Source of the DNA: an uncultured euryarchaeote
Lineage (GTDB): Archaea > Nanohalarchaeota > Nanosalinia > Nanosalinales > Nanosalinaceae
Direction of reading: 5' to 3'
Assembly: GCA_937132175.1 (NCBI GenBank)
Contig: CAKZNU010000164.1
Coordinates: forward strand, 1 to 5,613
Length of the DNA stretch: 5,613 nt
In this document: piece after piece, positions 1-5,613 of the stretch
How the letters are laid out: each line of letters begins with the position of its first letter
Position numbering within the stretch: the stretch's first letter is position 1
Notes under the pieces: model-generated
Databases searched by the model: none
Told to the model about the DNA's origin: nothing
The model's input: the letters and a program-made list of their open reading frames with translations, nothing else
Made by a program: the position numbers and the translations under genes

Positions 1-1810
1 CCAGTGCTTTGATGAAGTAGTCGTCAAACTCCACAAGCATGTCTTCTCCCTGGATGTCCTTTGCGACGTTCTTGAAGTAAGCCAGTGAGTAGATCGGCTC
101 GCATCCTCCGGATGTGTTACCGATCATGGATGTCGTGCCTGTTGGTGCGATGGTTGTCGTGTTGTGGTTCCTGAGTTTCAGGCCGTCCTCGTAGTTTTCA
201 GGATCGAGGCCTCCTGTGTAGTCACGGAACCATTCCTCGTACTCGGTTGGGTTTGCCCACTTGGATTCATCCCACTTCTCGAACTCGCCTCTTACCTCTG
301 CGAGTCTGTGGCTTTCCTCGATGCTGAAGCCTGTGATGATCCTCTGGATTTCCTTGGCAGCTGCAACCGATTCGTCGCTGCCGTAACGGATTCCAAGCTG
401 GATCAGCATCTGTGCATAGCCCATAAGTCCGAGCCCGACCTTTCTCATCGAGGAGACCATGTCCTCGATCTCGTCAAGAGGGAAGTCGGACATCGTCACG
501 ACGTTGTCAAGGAACCGTGTTCCAACCTTCGCGACGCGTTCGAACTCTTCCATGTCCAGTGCTTCATGCAGGTACTCCTGCATGGCTGCGTTCAGGTCTG
601 CTTGGTCCTCGAAGTCGTACCTGTCTTGGTTCTCTGCCTTCCACTCTGGGAAGGAGAGTGCGGTGCCGTCTCCCTGGTCTTCCACCATCAGGGACAGGTT
701 GATGTGTCCAAGGTTACATGCCTCGTAGTTTTCCAGAGGCTGTTCCCCACATGGGTTGGTGGCTTCAATACGGTGCTCTGGATGCTTCTCGACGTCGAAG
801 GAGTGTTTGTCGTTGGTCTCGTCGTACATGAAAAGACCTGGTTCGCCGTTTCTCCATGCACCGTCGATAAGTGTCTCCCAGATGAATCTTGCTGGAAGGG
901 TCATGTCTTCGCCAGGTTCGAGGTCGATGTCGAAGTCCTCGATCTCGTCGCCGAAGGACGCGGCGTGATCACGCCAGAAGTTATCGTCCTTGCCCTGATC
1001 TGAACCAGCGGCTTCAGGATACCATTCCTCGTCCCTGTTGTAGAACTCTGCGGTCTTCTCCGAGACCTCGAAAGGCTCTCCTGTACGGGGATTAGTCAAT
1101 GTATACTCCTCGTCGTTCTTGACGGCCTCCATGAAGTCTTCCGTGAGTCCGACTGAGATGTTGAAGTTCGAGAGCTCTCCTTCCTTCCTCTTGGAGACTA
1201 TGAACCGCAGTACATCCGGGTGATCGATCTTCATGATTCCCATCTGTGCGCCACGGCGTTTACCTCCCTGCTTTATGGTTCCACAGGTGGTATCGAATAC
1301 TTTCTGGAAGCTCAGTGGTCCTGAAGCAATTCCTCCTGTAGATGAGACTCTGTCTCCCTTCGGACGCATCAGATGGAAGGGATAACCCATTCCTCCTCCG
1401 GACTGGAAGATTCTTGCGGCGTCGTGTACCTTTCCAAAGATCGAGTCCATGTCGTCTTCAGGATGTACGACGAAGCATGCCGAGAGCTGCTGTAGGTCTG
1501 CCCCTGCGTTCATCAGGGTCGGAGAGTTCGGCATAAACTTCTGATGTGTCATCAGCTCGAAGAACTCCTGCCAGGACTCCTCGTAGCCGTGGTCGTCGTA
1601 CTCTTTTTCGGGCTGTGCCACGTTCTTTGCGACACGTTCGAACATCTCCTTAGGTGTCTCTATGACCTCGCCGTCTTCGTCCTTGATAAGGTATCTGGAC
1701 GGAAGAATTCTGTCGTGTGCGTTTTCGGTGAGCCGTTCCTCAACGGTCTCACCTGTTGTGCGTTTGACCGGTAGCTTGAACTCTGCTTTCTGTTTGATGT
1801 CGTTTTCCAT
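1..1810 (-). CDS. nrdJ: Adenosylcobalamin-dependent (class II) ribonucleotide reductase, partial (C-terminus beyond left edge)
   Basis: Reduces ribonucleotides to deoxyribonucleotides in the cytoplasm using an adenosylcobalamin-generated thiyl radical. The frame is open for 603 codons from ATG 1810 to the edge; the C-terminal part, where the re-reducing cysteine pair normally lies, is outside the window. Visible motifs: FMPNSPTLMNAG (residues 92-103), first redox cysteine in LSACFV (C112), FQSGGG (135-140), STGGIASGP (157-165), KQGGKRRGA (180-188), NPCGEQPL (352-359) with N352, thiyl-radical C354 and E356, second redox cysteine C365 in EACNLG, and the phosphate loop TIAPTGTTS (553-561). By family knowledge this set is complete. 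The N-terminus goes straight into the catalytic fold, with no ATP-cone. Residues about 248-318 carry an acidic insertion of roughly 45 residues relative to bacterial NrdJ as I remember it; haloarchaeal enzymes may share it. The gene lies 32 nt behind nrdR with no clear promoter or strong Shine-Dalgarno between, so co-transcription is likely. No frameshift or intein is seen. Confidence 0.95.
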   Translation of the reverse strand, partial: MENDIKQKAEFKLPVKRTTGETVEERLTENAHDRILPSRYLIKDEDGEVIETPKEMFERVAKNVAQPEKEYDDHGYEESWQEFFELMTHQKFMPNSPTLMNAGADLQQLSACFVVHPEDDMDSIFGKVHDAARIFQSGGGMGYPFHLMRPKGDRVSSTGGIASGPLSFQKVFDTTCGTIKQGGKRRGAQMGIMKIDHPDVLRFIVSKRKEGELSNFNISVGLTEDFMEAVKNDEEYTLTNPRTGEPFEVSEKTAEFYNRDEEWYPEAAGSDQGKDDNFWRDHAASFGDEIEDFDIDLEPGEDMTLPARFIWETLIDGAWRNGEPGLFMYDETNDKHSFDVEKHPEHRIEATNPCGEQPLENYEACNLGHINLSLMVEDQGDGTALSFPEWKAENQDRYDFEDQADLNAAMQEYLHEALDMEEFERVAKVGTRFLDNVVTMSDFPLDEIEDMVSSMRKVGLGLMGYAQMLIQLGIRYGSDESVAAAKEIQRIITGFSIEESHRLAEVRGEFEKWDESKWANPTEYEEWFRDYTGGLDPENYEDGLKLRNHNTTTIAPTGTTSMIGNTSGGCEPIYSLAYFKNVAKDIQGEDMLVEFDDYFIKAL

Positions 1811-1842
1811 GGTATCATCTACTGGTTGAAAAACTGTAAGCT

Positions 1843-2283
1843 TTAGGTACTGTTCAGCTCCTTTACCTCCTTCTTGAAGGACTCTGCGTCCTCGAAGGAC
1901 TCGTATACAGAGGCAAACCTGATGTATGCAACTTCGTTCCTCTCCTGTAACGCATCCAGGACGTGGCTGCCGATCTCTCTGGCCTCGACCTTTCTTCTTT
2001 GCCTGATCTCGTCCTTGACTTCTTCAACGATTTCCTCGATCTCGTCCTCCGTCATCGAGGTATTCTTGGCAGCGTTTTGGATTCCGGAACGAACCTTCTC
2101 CTCGTCGAAGTCAACCTCTTCACCGTCACGTTTCACAACCCTCAGGTTGAGGCTTTCCGCGGTCTCGTATGTCGTAAACCGTCTCTCACATTTGGGACAT
2201 TCACGTCTCCTCCTCACTTGGTCGTCGGATACCCTCGTATCGACGACACTCGTGCCTTTCTCACCGCAGTGTATACATCTCAC
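1843..2283 (-). CDS. nrdR: Transcriptional repressor NrdR, zinc ribbon plus ATP-cone
   Basis: NrdR senses dATP/ATP through its ATP-cone and represses ribonucleotide reductase genes by binding paired NrdR boxes (family knowledge). The 146-residue product is close to the usual length of about 150. A four-cysteine zinc ribbon is visible: C3xxC6 (VRCIHC) and C29xxC32 (ECPKC), with the RRRREC and RRFTTYE signatures (residues 24-29 and 34-40). The ATP-cone spans about 48-138, with VVKRDGEEVDFDEEKV (49-64), EIGSHVLDAL (103-112) and VAYIRFASVYESFED (118-132). I chose GTG 2283 because it places the first cysteine pair at residues 3 and 6 as in the family and has GAGGT 7 nt upstream. The frame stays open upstream to 2433, but those 50 codons cover the promoter region and look non-coding. 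It is the first gene of an apparent nrdR-nrdJ operon, so it probably controls nrdJ and itself. Confidence 0.96.
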   Translation of the reverse strand: MRCIHCGEKGTSVVDTRVSDDQVRRRRECPKCERRFTTYETAESLNLRVVKRDGEEVDFDEEKVRSGIQNAAKNTSMTEDEIEEIVEEVKDEIRQRRKVEAREIGSHVLDALQERNEVAYIRFASVYESFEDAESFKKEVKELNST

Positions 2284-2290
2284 GTTATCA

Positions 2291-2295
2291 ACCTC
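2291..2295 (-). promoter_or_regulatory. Shine-Dalgarno of nrdR, decides the GTG start
   Basis: GAGGT on the minus strand, 7 nt before GTG 2283, matches the archaeal anti-Shine-Dalgarno. Together with the position of the zinc-ribbon cysteines it fixes the nrdR start and excludes the longer open frame from 2433. Confidence 0.75.
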
Positions 2296-2312
2296 TGTAC
2301 AGGACGCTGAAC

Positions 2313-2322
2313 CGATATATAG
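2313..2322. promoter_or_regulatory. Candidate NrdR box 1 (proximal)
   Basis: The core CGATATATAG matches 9 of 10 positions of the bacterial NrdR-box core CwAtATaTwG; the flanks match poorly. It lies 30 bp before the nrdR start. On the minus strand the same bases read CTATATATCG and could instead serve as a TATA element, so operator and promoter functions are not separable by eye. Its partner palindrome is centred 31 bp upstream. Confidence 0.5.
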
Positions 2323-2343
2323 GGAGAATCTTTGCCCCCTCCC

Positions 2344-2353
2344 CCATATGTGG
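2344..2353. promoter_or_regulatory. Candidate NrdR box 2 (distal, weaker)
   Basis: CCATATGTGG matches 7 of 10 core positions of CwAtATaTwG and contains the palindrome CATATG. Its centre (2348.5) is 31 bp from that of box 1 (2317.5), about three helical turns, which is the spacing known for NrdR box pairs. Alone it would not be convincing; the spacing and the adjacent nrdR gene are what support it. Confidence 0.4.
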
Positions 2354-2382
2354 TACCTGTATCTAACATAGTATTCCCCGTG

Positions 2383-2392
2383 GTTTTTATAC
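2383..2392 (-). promoter_or_regulatory. Candidate TATA box for nrdR-nrdJ
   Basis: The minus strand reads GGTATAAAAA, a good archaeal TATA box. Transcription would be expected to start about 25 nt downstream, near 2361, giving a leader of roughly 78 nt that contains both candidate NrdR boxes and the Shine-Dalgarno. No upstream BRE was firmly recognised. Confidence 0.5.
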
Positions 2393-2393
2393 C

Positions 2394-2423
2394 CTCGGAT
2401 GTGGAAAGGCATCAAACACCGAG
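2394..2423. repeat. Imperfect inverted repeat after the 266-residue gene
   Basis: CTCGG (2394-2398) pairs with CCGAG (2419-2423), and TGT (2400-2402) with ACA (2416-2418), leaving one bulged base (A2399) and a 13-nt loop: an 8-bp stem. It lies between the stop of the upstream minus-strand gene and the nrdR TATA box. It could be a 3'-end structure of that transcript or chance; no long T-run follows on the minus strand. Confidence 0.3.
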
Positions 2424-2433
2424 AATCTATCAC

Positions 2434-3234
2434 TTAGAGTAGGTACTTTGAGCCGTCATCCGAGGGCGTATCATCTGAATCTTTTGAAGAAATATAATCG
2501 GTTCGGAAGTTGACTTCAGCCTTAACCGCCTCTTCAACCTTGTCATAATCATTAACTCCGCCAGACCCCCAGGAATCACGATCTTGTTCGCCCGTCTCCG
2601 GGGGGAACTCCTTAGGATTATTAAGGTAACGATCCAGATGTTCGTCGAATAGCCTGCTGCCTACACGAATACTCCCAAGATTTGGTGACCCGAAAAGTCC
2701 TGCTTTAGAGAAGCTCTCGCCCTCTTTAGCGACTTCCTTTGCTTTCTCTCTCCCTTCTTCCTTATCCAGATACTGGAGTATACTGCCGAACGTGGTCTGC
2801 TCGTGCTCAACTCCATTCACATCGACACTGTGCGTGTCAATATTTCTGACCGCGGTCTCCAAGAGTTCATACTGATCTTTATGGCTTACCAGAGGAGTGT
2901 CATTTACCTGAGCCCTCTCAAAGTAATCAGTCTCCTGTTTAAGAAACCTCAGCTTCTCAAGTTTATCAGGTCGTTTCGGATCACCTTGAGACGATGATGA
3001 GACGCCTCCAGCAGGATCAACCGCTTTGTACGTTCTGTCTCTGTACATTACATCGATACCGCTTGTCTCCAGCAGTCTCTCGGCAGTATCCTCCTTGACA
3101 GATGGATCCTCCTTTCTAATTTCCTCCAGAGCCTCTATACACTCTTCAACCGTAAACTCTGGCTGCTCGGAGTCTTCTTCCCTATCTTGGTTAGCATCTG
3201 TATCGTCGTCTCCAGGGGGCCATGCATGCGGCAT
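2434..3234 (-). CDS. Hypothetical acidic soluble protein, 266 residues
   Basis: I do not recognise this protein. The frame runs from ATG 3234 to TAA 2434. It has no evident signal peptide or membrane segment and no cysteine motif (a single Cys, residue 32). Residues 1-26 are a low-complexity acidic tail. Residues 27-62 look helical, with a spacing reminiscent of a small helical domain (FTVEECIEALEEIRKE). A Ser/Gly-rich linker lies at about 75-87, and a charged mixed region, probably folded, at about 88-215. The last 20 residues are again Ser/Asp-rich. Third codon positions are more relaxed (many GAT, AAT, CTT, TCT) than in nrdJ, suggesting weaker expression or a different history. The start is supported by an A/T-rich TATA-like element about 22 nt upstream and the absence of a Shine-Dalgarno, as expected for a leaderless archaeal message. 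Same strand as nrdR, but nrdR has its own promoter signals. Confidence 0.75.
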   Translation of the reverse strand: MPHAWPPGDDDTDANQDREEDSEQPEFTVEECIEALEEIRKEDPSVKEDTAERLLETSGIDVMYRDRTYKAVDPAGGVSSSSQGDPKRPDKLEKLRFLKQETDYFERAQVNDTPLVSHKDQYELLETAVRNIDTHSVDVNGVEHEQTTFGSILQYLDKEEGREKAKEVAKEGESFSKAGLFGSPNLGSIRVGSRLFDEHLDRYLNNPKEFPPETGEQDRDSWGSGGVNDYDKVEEAVKAEVNFRTDYISSKDSDDTPSDDGSKYLL

Positions 3235-3251
3235 AACGCCGTATGTACCCC

Positions 3252-3262
3252 AATATTTATTA
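3252..3262 (-). promoter_or_regulatory. Candidate TATA box for the 266-residue gene (leaderless)
   Basis: The minus strand reads TAATAAATATT. The centre of its TAAATA core is about 22 nt before ATG 3234, so transcription would begin at or next to the start codon. No Shine-Dalgarno precedes that ATG, which agrees with leaderless translation. The same A/T-rich bases could in principle also serve the divergent plus-strand gene. Confidence 0.45.
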
Positions 3263-3328
3263 CCAGAGGGGACTAACGGAGTATCTGCTTCTGTCTAGGT
3301 AAATCTGTGGGTTACGTAGAATCCATAA

Positions 3329-3628
3329 GTGGGTAGTAACTGGTTCGATAGGTGGAACGGCGAGTACGGAGATCAAGAGCAAGGGGAAACAGCGAGCCTC
3401 AGGCTTATCGACGGCAAGAAGGACAGGGAAATCACTCCTTACGGCGATGCACTGTATGATCTTGTGCAGACGCATTATGATCGTCTTTCTACGGCGGCGG
3501 AGATGAAGGCCGAAACCATGCGCCAGCTAGATGAAAGAGGTATAGAGAACGTCGGTATTCCGGGTCCAAGCGAGTTTGTCTCGAAGTTTGCGGATGAGGA
3601 ACTTGTAGATAGGTATATGGAGACTTGA
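3329..3628 (+). CDS. Hypothetical protein, 99 residues
   Basis: Not recognised. The frame begins with GTG directly after an in-frame TAA (3326-3328), so GTG 3329 is the earliest possible start. The first in-frame ATG encodes residue 58, which would remove over half the protein. The product is hydrophilic and mildly acidic, without membrane segments. It contains an aromatic-rich N-terminus (NWFDRWNGEYG, residues 4-14), a likely helix at about 39-69 (residues from GDALYDLVQ onward) and a C-terminal acidic helix after a GIPGP turn (76-80). Codon use is acceptable for a real gene. No clear Shine-Dalgarno or well-placed TATA box was found. It ends 42 bp before the PIN-ATPase gene on the same strand, so the two may be co-transcribed. 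Function unknown; existence fairly likely. Confidence 0.65.
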   Translation: MGSNWFDRWNGEYGDQEQGETASLRLIDGKKDREITPYGDALYDLVQTHYDRLSTAAEMKAETMRQLDERGIENVGIPGPSEFVSKFADEELVDRYMET

Positions 3629-3632
3629 GCCA

Positions 3633-3644
3633 GGTATTTGAAAT
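3633..3644 (+). promoter_or_regulatory. Weak TATA-like element before the PIN-ATPase gene
   Basis: GGTATTTGAAAT is centred about 32 nt before ATG 3671, a distance that would give a very short leader. The match to an archaeal TATA box is mediocre, and read-through from the preceding gene is an equally good explanation. Confidence 0.25.
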
Positions 3645-3670
3645 CTTGACATTATCGATTAAATGAGAAG

Positions 3671-5461
3671 ATGACAGATACAGTTGTTCCCGATACATCT
3701 ATAATTATAGACGGAGAGCTTTCAACGCACCTCGAAGATACGGATGAAGACGTTTTTATACCGGAGTTTGTCGTGGATGAGCTGGAGAACCAGGCAAACT
3801 CGGGGAAAGAGATTGGATACAAAGGAATAGATGAGATCAAAAGAATCAGAGAGCTTTCAGAGGAGAGAGGCTTTGATCTGGAGTTCGGAGCCAGAAAGCC
3901 GACGATGGAGGAGATAGAGCTTGCAAACTCCGGCAGAATCGATGCCCTGATACGTGATATTGCAGAGGAACGTAACGCAGTGCTGTTTACGGCTGACAGG
4001 GTTCAGGCGGAGATCGCTGACGCAAAAGGCATAGAGTACAGGTTCTTCGAGACCGAGAACGAAACAAGCTTCGAGCTGGAGGAGTTTTTCGACGAAAAAA
4101 CCATGAGTGTGCATCTCAAGCAGGGAGATCTCCCGAAAGCTAAACGTGGCCTTCCGGGCGAGTTCGAGCTTCAGGAGATCGGAGAGGAAAGACTTGAACC
4201 AGGGGACCTGGATAGATTAATATCCAGTACGTTGGGAGAGGCAGAGTCCTCTGATGAAGGTCTTATGGAGATGGAGAAGGAAGGCGCCACAGTGATACAG
4301 ATCGGGAGGTACAGGATAGCGATTACACGACCACCTTTCTCCAAGGCACCGGAGATAACAGCCGTGAGACCGGTTGCAAAGGTGTCCCTGGATGACTACT
4401 CAATGAGTGAGTCTCTTCTGAGGCGTCTGAGAGAGGACGCAGAAGGCATACTCATAGCGGGCGCACCCGGGCACGGAAAATCAACCTTTGCACAGGCACT
4501 GGCCGAGTACTACGAGGAAGAAGACGAGGTTGTAAAGACCATGGAAAAGCCCAGAGACCTGGACGTTGATGCAGGTATCACCCAGTACGCAGAGCTTGAA
4601 GGCTCCATGGAGAGTACAGGAGACTTTCTGTTGCTGGCGAGACCGGACTTTACAGTCTTCGACGAGGTAAGAAAGACAGGAGACTTCGAGGTATTCTCCG
4701 ACATGAGGATGGCCGGGGTCGGAATGATAGGTATTGTACACGCATCCGAGGCCGTCGACGCGGTACAGAGGCTGATAGGACGTGTAGAGCTGGGGATGAT
4801 CCCACAGGTCTGTGACACCGTAATACATATTGAGGACGCAGAGATCTCAAAGGTTTACAGCTTAAGGCTTACGGTTAAGGTGCCTGAGGGCATGACCGAG
4901 GAAGACCTGGCCAGACCCGTTATCGAGGTCGTGGAGTTCGAAAGTGATGAGCCGGTATACGAGATCTATACCTACGGAGAAGAGACCGTGGTGGTACCAA
5001 GCCAGGAAACCTCGTCGATGGAAACAGGTACAGAAGCCCTTGCCAGGGAACAGATAGAGTACAAGCTGAGGGAGTACGTGAAGAACCCGAAGATAGAGTT
5101 CATAAGCAAGGATCATGTAGAAGTTAGGGTTTCGGAGGATGAGATACCGCATATAATCGGCAGGAACGGAGAAAACATCGACAGGCTGGAGGAAGAACTC
5201 GGACTCAGCATAACCGTGGAGCCAAGAAACGCATCCTCCGGAGAAAGAGTTGATTACAGCCTCGAGGAACGGGGAGGATCAGTGGTGCTGGACGTCGGAA
5301 CAGATTACTCCGGACAGGACCTCGATATAACCGCTGGAGGAGAGTTCCTATTTTCCGCAACAGTCGGAAAGACAGGAGAAATCTCCCTGACAAAGAGCTC
5401 GGATCTTGCAAGCCGTGTGATAGATGCTCACTCAACGGGAGATCTGAAGGTCGAGGAATAA
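3671..5461 (+). CDS. PIN domain / PilT-like ATPase / KH domain protein (COG1855 type)
   Basis: A 596-residue archaeal protein joining a predicted RNase, a secretion-type ATPase and an RNA-binding domain; its in vivo role is not settled. The N-terminal PIN domain (about 1-130) keeps the four acidic positions: D8 in VPDTS, E37 in VVDELE, D91 in GRIDALI and D109 in FTADR. A family-specific linker follows (MSVHLKQGDLPKAKRGLPGE, 145-164). The ATPase (about 205-400) has Walker A GAPGHGKST (264-272), KTMEKPRDL (289-297), a Walker B-like FTVFDEVRKT (327-336) and GIVHASE (354-360), as in PilT/VirB11-type enzymes. The segment VPEGMTEEDLARPVIEV (404-420) is typical of this family. A KH domain (about 462-520) carries the GxxG loop in IIGRNGENI (495-503). 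A final domain of about 65 residues (530-596), probably beta-rich, ends the protein. Length is normal. ATG 3671 is preceded by GAGAAG, at best a weak Shine-Dalgarno. No membrane segment; cytoplasmic. Confidence 0.95.
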   Translation: MTDTVVPDTSIIIDGELSTHLEDTDEDVFIPEFVVDELENQANSGKEIGYKGIDEIKRIRELSEERGFDLEFGARKPTMEEIELANSGRIDALIRDIAEERNAVLFTADRVQAEIADAKGIEYRFFETENETSFELEEFFDEKTMSVHLKQGDLPKAKRGLPGEFELQEIGEERLEPGDLDRLISSTLGEAESSDEGLMEMEKEGATVIQIGRYRIAITRPPFSKAPEITAVRPVAKVSLDDYSMSESLLRRLREDAEGILIAGAPGHGKSTFAQALAEYYEEEDEVVKTMEKPRDLDVDAGITQYAELEGSMESTGDFLLLARPDFTVFDEVRKTGDFEVFSDMRMAGVGMIGIVHASEAVDAVQRLIGRVELGMIPQVCDTVIHIEDAEISKVYSLRLTVKVPEGMTEEDLARPVIEVVEFESDEPVYEIYTYGEETVVVPSQETSSMETGTEALAREQIEYKLREYVKNPKIEFISKDHVEVRVSEDEIPHIIGRNGENIDRLEEELGLSITVEPRNASSGERVDYSLEERGGSVVLDVGTDYSGQDLDITAGGEFLFSATVGKTGEISLTKSSDLASRVIDAHSTGDLKVEE

Positions 5462-5462
5462 G

Positions 5463-5612
5463 TCAAGGTCCTATTTCAGTATTGCTGGCCGATGTACGGC
5501 TTGGTTCCGAGACATCGATCTGTTCGGCGATCATAAACTCGAAGGACGGGTAAGTGGCGCGCACCCTGTTCCAGATTCTCGATTCCGGATCCTCGGCAGC
5601 ATCTTCAGTTCC
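5463..5612 (-). CDS. C-terminal fragment of an unidentified protein (partial, runs off right edge)
   Basis: The minus strand is open from the right edge for 49 codons to TGA at 5465-5463. Visible sequence includes SRIWNRVRATYPSFEF (residues 11-26 of the fragment) and a Ser/Thr-rich tail ending in IGP. Third positions are mostly G or C, with common codons such as GAG, ATC and GCC, as in the confident genes here, which supports coding. It is convergent with the PIN-ATPase gene, with a single base (5462) between the two stop codons. I cannot assign a family from this fragment. Confidence 0.6.
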   Translation of the reverse strand, partial: GTEDAAEDPESRIWNRVRATYPSFEFMIAEQIDVSEPSRTSASNTEIGP

Positions 5613-5613
5613 A

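Noticed and set aside
164..1003. Long plus-strand open frame of 279 codons
   Set aside because: It is antisense to nrdJ, whose family motifs run through the whole region. The plus frame gives a Val/Leu/Cys-rich product with no recognisable domain; it is a shadow of biased codon use.
1..1810. Possible intein in the reductase gene, a frequent intein host
   Set aside because: Catalytic motifs occur at normal spacing (C354 to C365 is 11 residues, as in known class II enzymes). The only extra segment is about 45 residues and has no splicing motifs. The unseen C-terminal part cannot be judged.
1811..1842. Separate promoter or terminator between nrdR and nrdJ
   Set aside because: The 32-nt gap has a short T-run on the minus strand but no stem and no TATA box at a useful distance; co-transcription is simpler.
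1874..2371. Plus-strand open frame of 165 codons opposite nrdR
   Set aside because: Ser/Leu/Thr-rich shadow of nrdR; the minus strand carries complete zinc-ribbon and ATP-cone motifs here.
2283..2433. N-terminal extension of NrdR from GTG 2433
   Set aside because: No family resemblance, contains promoter-like elements, and a strong Shine-Dalgarno sits before GTG 2283.
3260..3475. Minus-strand open frame of 71 codons across the divergent region
   Set aside because: It overlaps the plus-strand 99-residue gene, has an atypical hydrophobic/Pro-rich composition unlike the acidic proteins here, and no start signals.
1..5613. tRNA genes, CRISPR repeats, insertion sequences or attachment sites
   Set aside because: No cloverleaf, regularly spaced repeat, transposase frame or long flanking repeat was seen on reading the window; a computed search was not possible.

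Overview
The window looks like chromosomal DNA from a salt-adapted archaeon. Three things point that way: an archaeal PIN-ATPase-KH protein, proteins very rich in Asp and Glu with modest Lys, and TATA-type promoter elements. Base composition looks intermediate by eye (not computed). Arg is often AGA/AGG and Ile often ATA, which is unlike typical high-GC haloarchaea. I infer a halophilic archaeon of moderate GC, possibly a nanohaloarchaeon (DPANN). The lineage is inference only.

Left part (1-2433, minus strand): a deoxynucleotide-synthesis operon. nrdR (2283-1843, GTG start with a clear Shine-Dalgarno) encodes the zinc-ribbon/ATP-cone repressor of ribonucleotide reductase genes. It is followed after 32 nt by nrdJ (1810 to beyond the left edge), the adenosylcobalamin-dependent class II reductase, of which 603 codons are present. 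The 150-bp region upstream of nrdR carries a good archaeal TATA box and two imperfect NrdR-box-like palindromes 31 bp apart centre to centre, which suggests autoregulation of the operon.

Middle part (2434-3628): two genes I do not recognise. A 266-residue, strongly acidic soluble protein lies on the minus strand and is probably transcribed leaderless. A 99-residue protein with a GTG start lies on the plus strand. They diverge from a 94-bp intergenic region.

Right part (3671-5613): a complete 596-residue PIN domain/PilT-like ATPase/KH protein (COG1855 type) on the plus strand with an apparently intact nuclease site and Walker motifs. One base after its stop lies the stop codon of a convergent minus-strand gene, of which only the last 49 codons are present and which I cannot identify.

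I see no tRNA, rRNA, CRISPR array or insertion sequence. The best leads are the candidate NrdR operator pair and the two unidentified divergent genes next to the PIN-ATPase.
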